Shown here: positions 17,101 to 24,419 of the stretch, piece by piece
How positions within the stretch are numbered: the stretch's first letter is position 1
How the letters are laid out: each line of letters starts with the position of its first letter
NCBI RefSeq assembly: GCF_024741135.1
Contig: NZ_JANSUY010000022.1
Location: 33,703-97,702 of the forward strand
DNA: 64,000 nt
From: Aquiflexum gelatinilyticum
Lineage (GTDB): Bacteria > Bacteroidota > Bacteroidia > Cytophagales > Cyclobacteriaceae
Direction of reading: 5' to 3'
Position numbers and translations under genes: made by a program
Notes under the pieces: model-generated
Seen by the model: only the letters and a program-made list of their open reading frames with translations
Database searches by the model: none
Told to the model about the DNA's origin: nothing

Positions 17101-17212
17101 GATCCTCACTTCTTGGCATGTTCAAAAATGTCGTCAACCCCAATGCGATCGTCATCAGGAAAATAACCAGGGTAAACTGGTAGTTTTTTACTGCAAAATT
17201 AGAAATACGCAT
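14171..17212 (-). CDS. RND efflux pump inner-membrane subunit (AcrB/HAE1-like)
   Basis: At 1013 residues it has the full RND plan: a first membrane helix (TLVIFLMTIALGLTTFLNMP), two large periplasmic loops and eleven further helices. The proton-relay aspartates are in VALGLLVDDSIVVVENIE near residue 397 and the lysine of the tenth helix in AGIEVKNSILLVDF. It should form a trimer taking drugs, lipids or other amphiphiles from the periplasm, driven by protons. It is the third gene of the operon outer membrane factor-adaptor-pump, one base after the adaptor stop. Sequence class is closer to the shorter-loop transporters of Bacteroidota than to E. coli AcrB, and the substrate is not predictable. 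Confidence 0.93.
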   Translation of the reverse strand: MRISNFAVKNYQFTLVIFLMTIALGLTTFLNMPRSEDPATDGPQFPVIVVYPGTSPADMEELVVDPLEKRIYALEDIKKIKTTISDGVAVLNVDYKYESNVNDKYQELVREINSMRNELPQDIYSIDVNKVSPSNVNILQIGLISENSSRENLKKYAERLQEELEKVNALKEVEIFGLPNEIVRIDLHLDQMARMNIPVQAVLGSIQSEIGNIPGGTIEAGNKAFNVKTSGDYKDLEEIANTQVIAFQGRNVALKDIADVHFDYEENKHITRLNGYRTVFVNAALKEGSNISQVQEQYLPVLEKFKTSLPSNIDMVLAFDQAEFVNKRLGGLGFDFVIAILLVSITLLPLGGRAAAIVMISIPLSLAIGLVLLNALGYSLNQLSIVGLVVALGLLVDDSIVVVENIERWIREGHSRMEATLLGTKQIGLSVIGCTITLIIAFMPLVFLPEGSGDFIRSLPIAVITSVLASMFVSLTIIPFLSSRILKEHVEGHQGNLFLRSLQKAISVSYAPLLERSLRKPVQTLVIALVVFASSMALFPVIGFSLFPASEKPQFLVNIITPIQTKIGETDAVTKKVEAVLKDIPEIQFFSTNVGKGNPRIYYNVIPENERTDFAQIFVQLDPNSSVKEKVRITESLRSQFNTFPGAKIEVKNFEQGPPVTAPVEVRLSGENLDSLRVISAKVEKLIQETPGTIYINNPVSNLKTDIKVAIQKEKARSLGINIMEVDRTVRLAVAGLKLGSYSDANGDQKEIIVTSPKEERASLISFNKLFINNNQGAAIPIEQIADLEFESSPLLISHYNKTRTVSVTAFVQEGFLADRVINEVSAKVEKVTMPEGYNFKMAGEAETREESFGGFQTVIIVTVFLFIAVLILLFKTFKSTIIVLSVIPLGMVGALAALWITGNSLSFVAIIGLIALAGIEVKNSILLVDFTNQLRAEGKSLDAAIREAGEIRFLPIVLTTLTAIGGLMPIAWSTNPLISPLAIVLIGGLISSTVLSRIVTPVVYKLLPPRIQ

Positions 17213-17213
17213 A

Positions 17214-18269
17214 TCAGTCTTGGATTGAAATAGGAGATAGGTCTGTCAAATAGGCACTTCCTGAAACGATCAGCTTGGAATATCCTTCCAACCCTTCGGT
17301 AATCTGTACTTTATCGGGATAGATTTTACCGATTTTGACACTTACTTTTTGGGCAGTTTTCCCATCATTTGTTACAAAGACAAATCCCTTACCGGAATTG
17401 GCATCCAAGATGGATTCATAGGGGACAAACCATGTTTGTTGACTTGTTTCTGATAGGACCTTTGCAGTTCCAAACATACCGGAAGCAAGATAATCAGGAG
17501 CTTTTTCTGTGAATTCAATTTCCACCTGATAGGTGCCTGTCGTCGGATCGGCGACTTTTGACTTTCTTTTTACCTTGCCTGTATATAATTTCTCTGGTTC
17601 GACAGGAGTTGAGATATTGACCTTATCACCTTCTTTGACCATGGCCCATTCTTTGTCACTTAAAGAGACCTTCAGCTTCCAGCTTCCTTTCCCGGATCCG
17701 TTGGTCTGAAAAACCGGTGAACCTGGCGCTATCTGCTGTCCGGGATTGACAAATTTTTTCAGCACATTTCCATTGCTGATTGCTCTGATCTGAGAGTAGT
17801 CTTGGTTGAATCTGGCAGCCTCTAGGCTTTCCGCAGCAATGTCCAATGCTGTTTTGCTGTTTTGAGCCTGTTCGACTGTAGCGACAGAGTCAGCCAAAAG
17901 TCTTTGTACCCTTTCATAGTCTCTTTTAGCTTTTTCATAGCCTAACCGGGCTTGATTCACAGCAGTGTTGATTTCGGTTAGGTCCAAAGTTGCCAAGAGT
18001 TGGCCTTTTCGGATAACATCGCCTTCCGACACCAAAACCTGTGATATGATGCCGCCGGTTTTGAAAGAAAGCATGGTCTCGTCATCGGTAGTGAATTGGC
18101 CTGTGGCATCGATTTCAAGGTTCCCTTCGGAGACAGATATTTGCTTGATTTTGACAGGTATCTCTCCGGTTGGGATTTCGGTATTCATCGAATTTCCTTT
18201 CGTGCCGCAGCCTTGGAGGAAAGTAATTCCTATGATAGGAAATAGGAGGTAGAGGAATGTGGATTTCAT
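17214..18269 (-). CDS. RND efflux periplasmic adaptor, lipoprotein
   Basis: The 351-residue membrane fusion protein has a lipobox (ITFLQGCGTK), so it is tethered to a membrane. It then shows the split biotinyl-lipoyl motif (SFKTGGIISQVLVSEGDVIRKGQLL and, after the hairpin, QIRAISNGNVLKKFVNPGQQI), an alpha-hairpin at about residues 110-150 and a beta-barrel domain with GTYQVEIEF. It links the pump and outer membrane channel. It follows the TolC-like gene by seven bases and precedes the pump gene by one, which is strong evidence for one transcript. The short hairpin is typical of pumps with single-hairpin adaptors. Confidence 0.92.
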   Translation of the reverse strand: MKSTFLYLLFPIIGITFLQGCGTKGNSMNTEIPTGEIPVKIKQISVSEGNLEIDATGQFTTDDETMLSFKTGGIISQVLVSEGDVIRKGQLLATLDLTEINTAVNQARLGYEKAKRDYERVQRLLADSVATVEQAQNSKTALDIAAESLEAARFNQDYSQIRAISNGNVLKKFVNPGQQIAPGSPVFQTNGSGKGSWKLKVSLSDKEWAMVKEGDKVNISTPVEPEKLYTGKVKRKSKVADPTTGTYQVEIEFTEKAPDYLASGMFGTAKVLSETSQQTWFVPYESILDANSGKGFVFVTNDGKTAQKVSVKIGKIYPDKVQITEGLEGYSKLIVSGSAYLTDLSPISIQD

Positions 18270-18276
18270 GGTAGTA

Positions 18277-19632
18277 TCAGTTCAAAGTTTGTAGTTCTCT
18301 TTCAAGTTCGGCCACAGCGGAAAGCAGGCTGTAGTTAGCAATGGTGAGTTTCAATTCTGACAGTGTGAATTGGTTTCGGGCATCGATGAATTCTATCAAA
18401 GAATTGGTTCCTTCTTTATAGCCCCGATCAATCAACCTCAAGTATGCAGTGGCTGATCTTAGGTTTTGTTCGGCAGAGTATTTTGCCGCTTCTGCCGCTT
18501 TGATGTTATTTTTTGCGGCTCGGATAGCCATTTCAATAGAATCATCCAAAAGCTCAGTCTGGTAAGTCAAATTTGTAATTTCATTTTTGGCTCTAGTGAT
18601 GGCATTCCTGTTTCTGCCGCCTTGGAATATCGGAAAGGACATGTTTACGCCAAGCATGAAATACCGGCTTTGATCGCTGACATCGAATTCAAAGCCTTGC
18701 ATTCCAAAATCCGCAAAGGTGTTGAGTCTAGGTATGGCAAAATTCTGATTCATTCTCAAGGCTGTTTCCTGAATTCCTTTGGCCGTATTGATTTTGTGGA
18801 TTTCAGCCCTGTCTGAGAAGTCTTCTTCCTGCATCAGGTTGTCAATTTCCATTTCATTGATGGACTGTGTCTCAAAAATGACTTCACTTTCGATAGGCCT
18901 ATTGATCAGGAAGTTGACATAGTAGGCGGCATTTTTCATCCTGTTTTCCGCTTCAATGAGTTGTGAATTGATGTTTTCAACTTCACTTTCAGCCCTTAAA
19001 ACCTGGGCAGGAAGGCCTTTTCCGTTGGCTAATAGGGATTTATTGTCTTTGAGATTTTGTTGGACAAGGATTTTTGATTCCTCCAAAATCTGCTTGGCAG
19101 TATAGGCTAGGCAATATTTGTAATAAGCTTGTTTGATATTTTTGGTCAGTTCGGCTTTATAGATCTCAATTTCAAATTCCTCAAGCCTCACCGATTGGTC
19201 ACGGATCTGTTTGTTGAAGTGAAGGTCTGGGTTAATGACAGGGTAGGAGATGCGTACTCTTGCATCGTAAAAGTTATTTGCCAGGAATTGCTCTTCCACG
19301 TTTTGTATCTGGGGAAATGCTTGCCTATCCAACAGTGTGTTTAAGGAGGAATAAACACCATTCAACAGGTCGCCGATCGGAAGGACAATAGCCCTACCTC
19401 CATCTGCCACCGTATATGTGGCTCCAAAATCAATTGAAGGAAGGAAAAAACTCTTGGCATCTTTCAAAGCCAATATGCTCTGATCCAAGGATATATTCTT
19501 TTCCTTTAAGACCAGATTGTTTTGCAGGCCCTCATCTAGGTAATTGTTAAGTACCGATTGGGATTGGACTTCCTCCAACATTCCAAAGAAAAGTAGGAAG
19601 CCGATAAAGAATTTTTTGTGGCTGTTTTCCAT
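18277..19632 (-). CDS. TolC-family outer membrane efflux protein
   Basis: The ATG at 19630-19632 yields 451 residues, starting with a signal peptide (FFIGFLLFFGMLEEVQSQ). The frame could begin at a GTG at 19662, but that would overlap the operator at 19650-19672. Two repeated halves each carry long helices that build the tunnel, and SYPVINPDLHFNKQI and MSFPIFQGGRNRNAI mark the beta strands of the outer membrane barrel. It is the first gene of the efflux operon and supplies the exit duct for the RND pump. The TetR regulator lies directly upstream on the same strand. Confidence 0.9.
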   Translation of the reverse strand: MENSHKKFFIGFLLFFGMLEEVQSQSVLNNYLDEGLQNNLVLKEKNISLDQSILALKDAKSFFLPSIDFGATYTVADGGRAIVLPIGDLLNGVYSSLNTLLDRQAFPQIQNVEEQFLANNFYDARVRISYPVINPDLHFNKQIRDQSVRLEEFEIEIYKAELTKNIKQAYYKYCLAYTAKQILEESKILVQQNLKDNKSLLANGKGLPAQVLRAESEVENINSQLIEAENRMKNAAYYVNFLINRPIESEVIFETQSINEMEIDNLMQEEDFSDRAEIHKINTAKGIQETALRMNQNFAIPRLNTFADFGMQGFEFDVSDQSRYFMLGVNMSFPIFQGGRNRNAITRAKNEITNLTYQTELLDDSIEMAIRAAKNNIKAAEAAKYSAEQNLRSATAYLRLIDRGYKEGTNSLIEFIDARNQFTLSELKLTIANYSLLSAVAELERELQTLN

Positions 19633-19649
19633 TTTATATTTTAATGTTA

Positions 19650-19672
19650 ATTTAATGAACACTGTTTAATGA
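19650..19672 (-). promoter_or_regulatory. TetR operator in front of the efflux operon
   Basis: TTAATGAACACTGTTTAATGA contains the palindromic core AACACTGTT flanked by TTAA on both sides and matches the site at 20329-20350 in front of the regulator gene. It begins 18 bases before the outer membrane factor start. A TAAATTAA sequence next to it sits where the -7 element lies in the regulator promoter. Confidence 0.75.
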
Positions 19673-19687
19673 TACGATAAAAAAATA

Positions 19688-20305
19688 TCAGCTACGATCC
19701 AAAATCAATAGAAAGGAGTTGTAGCTGTTTTCAATAATCTGATCAACTTCACCAACATCAAGCACATTTACCCTTTTTCTGATTTTCAGCGAAACCATTC
19801 CGTGTACAGTAGACCAAATAAGGAAAGAGATTGCCTCGAGATGATGACCCTCAAAGTGCCCCTTTTGCATGCATTGATTGACTGTAGATCTTAATAAGTT
19901 AAAAGTAGAATCTCCTTCGATCCAACATAAGTCATCCCTTTTTACTACAAAATCTATGGGTGCTTCTATGATAAACATCAGGTCGTACATGTCAGCATTT
20001 TCGAAAGCATATTGGATATAAATCCTTCCCATAGCCTTCAAGCGGCTCATTGGGTCTTCTACAGCACCCAGGATTTCCATTCTTTTCCTTAATTCCTGAA
20101 ATCCTTCCTGATGCAATGCATAAAAAATCTCATTCTTATCCTGGAAATAATGGTAAATGATTCCTGGGCTGTATTCGATCTCATCAGCGATGTTCCGGAT
20201 AGAAGTTTTTTCAAAGCCTCTTTCAATAAAGAGTCTCTTTGCTGCTTTTAGGATTTGGTCCTTCAGCTCTTCTTTTTCCCGTATTTTTCTTTCGGCTACG
20301 CCCAT
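19688..20305 (-). CDS. TetR/AcrR-family repressor of the efflux operon
   Basis: The ATG at 20303-20305 gives 205 residues. A frame 24 codons longer runs through the operator and promoter, so the shorter start is chosen. The N-terminal helix-turn-helix is classic: ILKAAKRLFIERGFEKTSIR then NIADEIEYSPGIIYHYFQDK. The C-terminal part is the ligand-binding dimer domain, including DLMFIIEAPIDF. The palindrome AACAGTGTT sits between its own -33 and -7 boxes and recurs in front of the adjacent efflux operon, so it most likely represses both and releases on binding a pump substrate. The operon starts 55 bases downstream on the same strand. Confidence 0.9.
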   Translation of the reverse strand: MGVAERKIREKEELKDQILKAAKRLFIERGFEKTSIRNIADEIEYSPGIIYHYFQDKNEIFYALHQEGFQELRKRMEILGAVEDPMSRLKAMGRIYIQYAFENADMYDLMFIIEAPIDFVVKRDDLCWIEGDSTFNLLRSTVNQCMQKGHFEGHHLEAISFLIWSTVHGMVSLKIRKRVNVLDVGEVDQIIENSYNSFLLILDRS

Positions 20306-20323
20306 GATGATTTGTTGTACAAG

Positions 20324-20356
20324 CAAATTTAATTGAACAGTGTTTAATTTTCCAAA
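20324..20356 (-). promoter_or_regulatory. promoter with embedded operator for the TetR gene
   Basis: On the minus strand TTTG (20353-20356) is followed after 21 bases by TAAATTTG (20324-20331), which fits the Bacteroidota TTTG/TAnnTTTG promoter. The palindrome around AACAGTGTT (about 20336-20344) lies in the spacer, the usual place for direct repression. Confidence 0.8.
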
Positions 20357-20630
20357 TATCCACCGGATTTTTTTCAAATTTTATTTAAGGACCAATCGAA
20401 TTCTGTGATTTTTGGATAAGTTACATATTGCCTGATATCATCTTTGCTCAAATTTGATGGATTTAACCAATTCAGCTTATTAGCCCTTTTGATTTTCAAA
20501 TTACTGTTTTTTACTCTAAATTGAAATTGCTTGAAAAGAGCCTTCCCTAATGTTTCGGCTTAAGTTCTCCTTTTCAATCAAATTCAGTCAAAAAAACAAA
20601 TAACTTACAAACCAAAACCTTTAAATAACC

Positions 20631-21752
20631 ATGAAATCCCGAAGAGACTTTTTACAAAAACTGACTGTCGGTGCAGGTATTCTGCCTTTTGCTTTCAGTT
20701 TCACACCAAATGAAAATCCTATGAATATATTCGATGATGTGCAGGACGGACCTATCCTCAGAGTTGCAATTATGGGATTGGGGAGCTACGGCAATCGGGT
20801 AGCAGAAGCAATGATGGATTGCAAACGGGCTAAAATCACCGGTGTGATCAGCGGAACGCCTTCAAAAATCAAAGAATGGCAGAGCAAATATGCCATACCT
20901 GATAAAAACTGCTACAATTATGAAAACTTCGATGCGATCAAAAATAACCCCGACATTGATGCGGTCTATATCATTACTCCGAATGCCCTCCATCATGGAC
21001 AATGTCTCCGAGTTGCGGCTGCAGGCAAGCACGTCATCTGTGAAAAACCCATGGCTATCAATGCCAAGGAAGGTCAGGAAATGGTAAATGCCTGCAGGAA
21101 AGCCGGAGTAAAACTATTGATCGGATATAGGATGCACTTTGAAGCAAATACCTTAGAAGTCGTCAGATTGCGAAAAGAAGGAGAATTTGGGACCATCAAA
21201 TTCTTCCAAGGCCTAAGTGGTTTTAAAATAGGTGATCCTACCCAATGGAGATTAAACAAAGCATTGGCAGGAGGTGGTGCCATGATGGATATCGGGATCT
21301 ATTCCATCAATGGAGCTAGGTATATGGTAGGAGAGGAGCCCGTTTGGGTCACTGCACAGGAGGAGAAAACAGATCCGGTTAAATTTAAGGAAGGCGTAGA
21401 TGAAACGATTACTTTTCAGTTGGGTTTTCCAAGTGGTGTAATTGCTTCCTGTCTTTCTACTTATGCGATAAGCTACCTTGATAAATTTTTCTTAGTCGGA
21501 GAAAAGGGATTTGCCGAAATGCAGCCCTCAACAGGATATGGTCCTATAAAAAGCTGGACGAACAAAGGCAGACTTGATTTACCACATGTCACGCATCAGA
21601 CAACGCAGATGGATCAGATGGCCATGATAATTTTGGATGGAAAGAAACCGATTATCCCTGTGGATGGAGAAGAAGGCGTCAAGGACATGAAGATCATTGA
21701 TGCAATTTTTGAGGCAGCCAAAAGTGGAAAAAGGGTTCCTTTGAAACTGTAA
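20631..21752 (+). CDS. Tat-exported Gfo/Idh/MocA-family oxidoreductase
   Basis: The 373-residue protein opens with a Tat leader (MKSRRDFLQKLTVGAGILPF), then a Rossmann fold with GLGSYG near residue 47, the family motif CEKPMA near residue 140 and the C-terminal alpha/beta domain with GGGAMMDIGIYSINGARYMV. This is the layout of periplasmic glucose-fructose oxidoreductase relatives, which hold NAD(P) tightly and exchange it between two sugars. The Tat route suits an enzyme folded with its cofactor. It is monocistronic and ends at a strong terminator. The sugar is not predictable. A second, more distant exported paralogue is at 31535-32995. Confidence 0.9.
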   Translation: MKSRRDFLQKLTVGAGILPFAFSFTPNENPMNIFDDVQDGPILRVAIMGLGSYGNRVAEAMMDCKRAKITGVISGTPSKIKEWQSKYAIPDKNCYNYENFDAIKNNPDIDAVYIITPNALHHGQCLRVAAAGKHVICEKPMAINAKEGQEMVNACRKAGVKLLIGYRMHFEANTLEVVRLRKEGEFGTIKFFQGLSGFKIGDPTQWRLNKALAGGGAMMDIGIYSINGARYMVGEEPVWVTAQEEKTDPVKFKEGVDETITFQLGFPSGVIASCLSTYAISYLDKFFLVGEKGFAEMQPSTGYGPIKSWTNKGRLDLPHVTHQTTQMDQMAMIILDGKKPIIPVDGEEGVKDMKIIDAIFEAAKSGKRVPLKL

Positions 21753-21772
21753 TAGAACCTTAAAAATCTTAG

Positions 21773-21821
21773 GCCTGTGAGAATCCGTGCTTGAAATCAT
21801 GGAGTTTCACAGGCTTTTTTT
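21773..21821 (+). terminator. rho-independent terminator after the Gfo/Idh gene
   Basis: GCCTGTGA (21773-21780) pairs with TCACAGGC (21807-21814), followed by seven T. It lies about 20 bases after the stop codon. Confidence 0.8.
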
Positions 21822-22205
21822 ATTCAAATACTTTTTCAACAAATGATTCAATTTTTTAGGCTTTAAATTTCCTTTGAAGATCAGTTAAAGTTAATTTTTT
21901 GAAAGAAGTAAAATCTTAATATTTTTCTTTTGAAAAGATAAACCGACATCATTTTGAAAATAAAATAAAGAGGCTCGAAAAATTAAATAAAAATTCGTTT
22001 TTAAAATAATTAAAAAATTGATAATCAATTAAATACAAAAATTTTTCCAACTGCATATAAACAAGTATTACCTCTTTCGACAAGGCCTTTAGGACACAAA
22101 ATTTCAAAAAGATTTTTTCATAGAAAAATGGTAAAAAATAAATCAGAAACACCGTTTTTTTTGAGGTTACTTCTATTTAAGTTTGGTACAAATTTATAAT
22201 GATAT
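21822..22205. other. AT-rich spacer
   Basis: About 380 bases of strongly AT-rich sequence with several poly-A and poly-T runs. A 67-codon minus-strand frame here is made almost only of Phe, Leu, Lys and Tyr and is not considered coding. No repeat or RNA fold was recognised. Confidence 0.5.
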
Positions 22206-22386
22206 ATGAAGATTATTTATTGTTTATTCGTTGTATTCTTCGCAGCTCAGTTTCAAATAAATGCCCAAAATGAAACAGCAACTGTATATATCTTAAGACC
22301 ACTTTTGTGTGGAACTAAGTGAGACAAGCGGAAAAAAAACACTTGGTTTATTAGAAGAAAATAAAGAATGCCTTTGAGGCAATTTC
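22206..22386 (+). pseudogene. broken small secreted-protein gene
   Basis: An ATG at 22206 opens a frame with a clear signal peptide (MKIIYCLFVVFFAAQFQINA) followed by QNETATVYILRPLLCGTK and a stop at 22320-22322. TATVYILRP is the usual beginning of the mature part of small DUF2846-type envelope proteins, which run for 100 or more residues. In a second frame the DNA continues VELSETSGKKTLGLLEENKE before another stop near 22383, resembling the next strand pair of such proteins. A frameshift and truncation is therefore likely. The family name is tentative. The following spacer up to 22550 holds no gene. Confidence 0.5.
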
Positions 22387-22550
22387 CACCCATTCAAAAC
22401 TACTCAATCCAACATCATTCTTTGCTCTAATCTATTAGGCAATTGACTCACATTTAATATCAAAGGTATATTAATCAAAAACTTGTGTCCTGACAATTAA
22501 CTCTCAAAACCAAATTCAAATTAAACTCAATTCCTCAAAAAAAGTAATTT

Positions 22551-23123
22551 ATGAAAAGAACAATTTTAGTTTTATTCCTATTGACGGGTGGTTTATACAA
22601 TTATGTTGCTGCCCAAAACACCACGCCTTTAAGATTTTTAATTGAAGGTGGATTGGCATTGGGAGGCGATGACGTCGCTACTGTCAATTTTACCAACGGG
22701 AATTCTCAGAGGGTAAATGCAGGTCAGGGAATATCCTTGGGAGTTGGGGCTGAATATGCCATTCCAAGCCTTGAGAGTATCAGACTGAGATCTTCTGTAG
22801 GGATCAAATATGTAACCACCGCAGCAGACAATGCCCATATCAGACTTACCAGAATTCCAATTAATGTGAGTGGAAATTATGTTTTCAATGATACCTGGAG
22901 ACTGGGATTGGGAATGTCCTTTCATACCAATATAAAATTCAATGCGGGTGGTATCGGTGATAATTTCACTCTTGGAAATGCCTCAGGCCCTTTCATTGAA
23001 TTTGCTTACAAATGGGTAGGTCTTACTTACACCATCATGAACTATGAAGGTATGCTTGGAGAAACTTATAATGCCAATTCAATTGGTATCACATTCTCAG
23101 GAGTATTGCCTAAGAGAAATTGA
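22551..23123 (+). CDS. outer membrane beta-barrel protein
   Basis: The 190-residue protein has a signal peptide (MKRTILVLFLLTGGLYNYVAAQ) and a mature part of alternating hydrophobic strands separated by short turns, for example LRFLIEGGLALGGDD, IRLRSSVGIKYVTT, WRLGLGMSFHTNIKF and FIEFAYKWVGLTYTIMNYEG. This is the pattern of an eight-stranded porin-like barrel, although the usual C-terminal aromatic residue is replaced by a short tail PKRN. It would reside in the outer membrane; ligand or partner is unknown. A terminator at 23189-23222 separates it from the convergent hydrolase gene. Confidence 0.75.
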   Translation: MKRTILVLFLLTGGLYNYVAAQNTTPLRFLIEGGLALGGDDVATVNFTNGNSQRVNAGQGISLGVGAEYAIPSLESIRLRSSVGIKYVTTAADNAHIRLTRIPINVSGNYVFNDTWRLGLGMSFHTNIKFNAGGIGDNFTLGNASGPFIEFAYKWVGLTYTIMNYEGMLGETYNANSIGITFSGVLPKRN

Positions 23124-23188
23124 TAAAATTCACAACATGACCTACACAGATTGTTGATTTGGTCAAATGAAAAAGGAATCCATCAAGC

Positions 23189-23222
23189 AAAAAAAAAACC
23201 TGTGATTTCACAGGTTTTTTTG
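23189..23222. terminator. bidirectional terminator
   Basis: AAAAACCTGTGA and TCACAGGTTTTTTT form a near-perfect stem with a two-base loop, A-rich on one side and T-rich on the other, between convergent genes ending at 23123 and 23241. Confidence 0.88.
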
Positions 23223-23240
23223 CTTTGTGCGGGAATCTGC

Positions 23241-24269
23241 TTAATCCTCTTCGAGAATCAATTCTTTTGCCGGAACAGGAATACCTGCAACCTCTTCCAA
23301 AAATCTTTTTGTTTCCCTTAGAACTCCTTCCCAATCTTTAGAGGTAATGCTGGAAGCGATGACATGGTCACCGGATTCGGGAAATGCCACTTTGACTTTT
23401 TTATTCTCCGGGGTCTGGACTTGGTCAAACATTTCAAACATCTTAGGAACGGAGACAACCTTGTCCTGTTCTTCTTCATTTTTGTAAAAATATCCCAAGA
23501 ACATTGGCTGATGGATTTCTTTAAACGTCTCGGCGTTCATTTTACTCCTGATCAAAACCCCCAAACTCCGGTAACTGTTCAAGTGATATTCCCTGGACCA
23601 ATATTTTGCTTTATCACCTTCTCTTTCGTTGACGATTGTCCCGTTTTCATATTGAAATTTCTCAGCCAAAAAAGATAACCAAGGTTTAAAAAAGATTTCC
23701 AAAGCATCTCCATATTCTCTGACACAGGGAGAATAAAGAACCAAAGCCTTCATATCAGGTCTTTCAGAAGCTAGAACCAAAGACAATGCACCACCCATAG
23801 AGGTCCCCACGATAATGACTGAGTCTCCAAGGCTTTTTCCCACCATAAATGCCTCTCTGGCTTCATCTACCAACTTTTGGGCAGTTAGGTGCCTGAATCC
23901 ATCCGGTCTGCTGATGCCATGTTCGGGTAGTCTGACTAGATATAAATTGGCGTCAAAATAATCCGCAAGTTCCCGGTGCACAGGATCTCCTTCCATATTA
24001 CTAGCACCAAATCCATGGATGTAGACTATAGAATAGGGGGTTTTACTCTTATTGATACTATCTGCCCAAACAATTTTTGCTTCATTGCCCGGTTTCAATC
24101 CCTTCACTGTATCACTTTTTGCTTGGATGAAGGCCTGAAGTTCTCCCATCCGGGTTGGAACCGCAGGGTATTCTCCTGATAAATCTTCGATTTGGGATTT
24201 TGGACCTAGCATATAAACTATGGCTAAGATGATCAAGAATCCAAGTAGAAACTGCAATGATTTTTTCAT
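23241..24269 (-). CDS. membrane-anchored alpha/beta hydrolase
   Basis: The ATG at 24267-24269 gives 342 residues beginning with a membrane anchor (SLQFLLGFLIILAIVYML). A frame 20 codons longer lacks support. The domain shows the oxyanion strand VYIHGFGAS, the nucleophile elbow GTSMGGALSLV, an acid in the C-terminal half and a late His in FPESGDHVIAS. The cap region is long. Relatives are annotated as lysophospholipase or monoacylglycerol lipase-like serine hydrolases. It probably acts in the periplasm on an ester, with substrate unknown. The start lies 150 bases from the divergent M28 peptidase gene. Confidence 0.83.
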   Translation of the reverse strand: MKKSLQFLLGFLIILAIVYMLGPKSQIEDLSGEYPAVPTRMGELQAFIQAKSDTVKGLKPGNEAKIVWADSINKSKTPYSIVYIHGFGASNMEGDPVHRELADYFDANLYLVRLPEHGISRPDGFRHLTAQKLVDEAREAFMVGKSLGDSVIIVGTSMGGALSLVLASERPDMKALVLYSPCVREYGDALEIFFKPWLSFLAEKFQYENGTIVNEREGDKAKYWSREYHLNSYRSLGVLIRSKMNAETFKEIHQPMFLGYFYKNEEEQDKVVSVPKMFEMFDQVQTPENKKVKVAFPESGDHVIASSITSKDWEGVLRETKRFLEEVAGIPVPAKELILEED

Positions 24270-24419
24270 GTTGCAACTTTTATGAGTATTCAGTAAAGCT
24301 AAAACCTTACTGGCATTTAACCAATCCAAATCTTGAATCCCGATAGCAATATTCCATCCAAATAATGCCTGATTTTAGATTGGGGTATTTTTGTTATTTT
24401 TGGCTAAGACCAATTCAAG

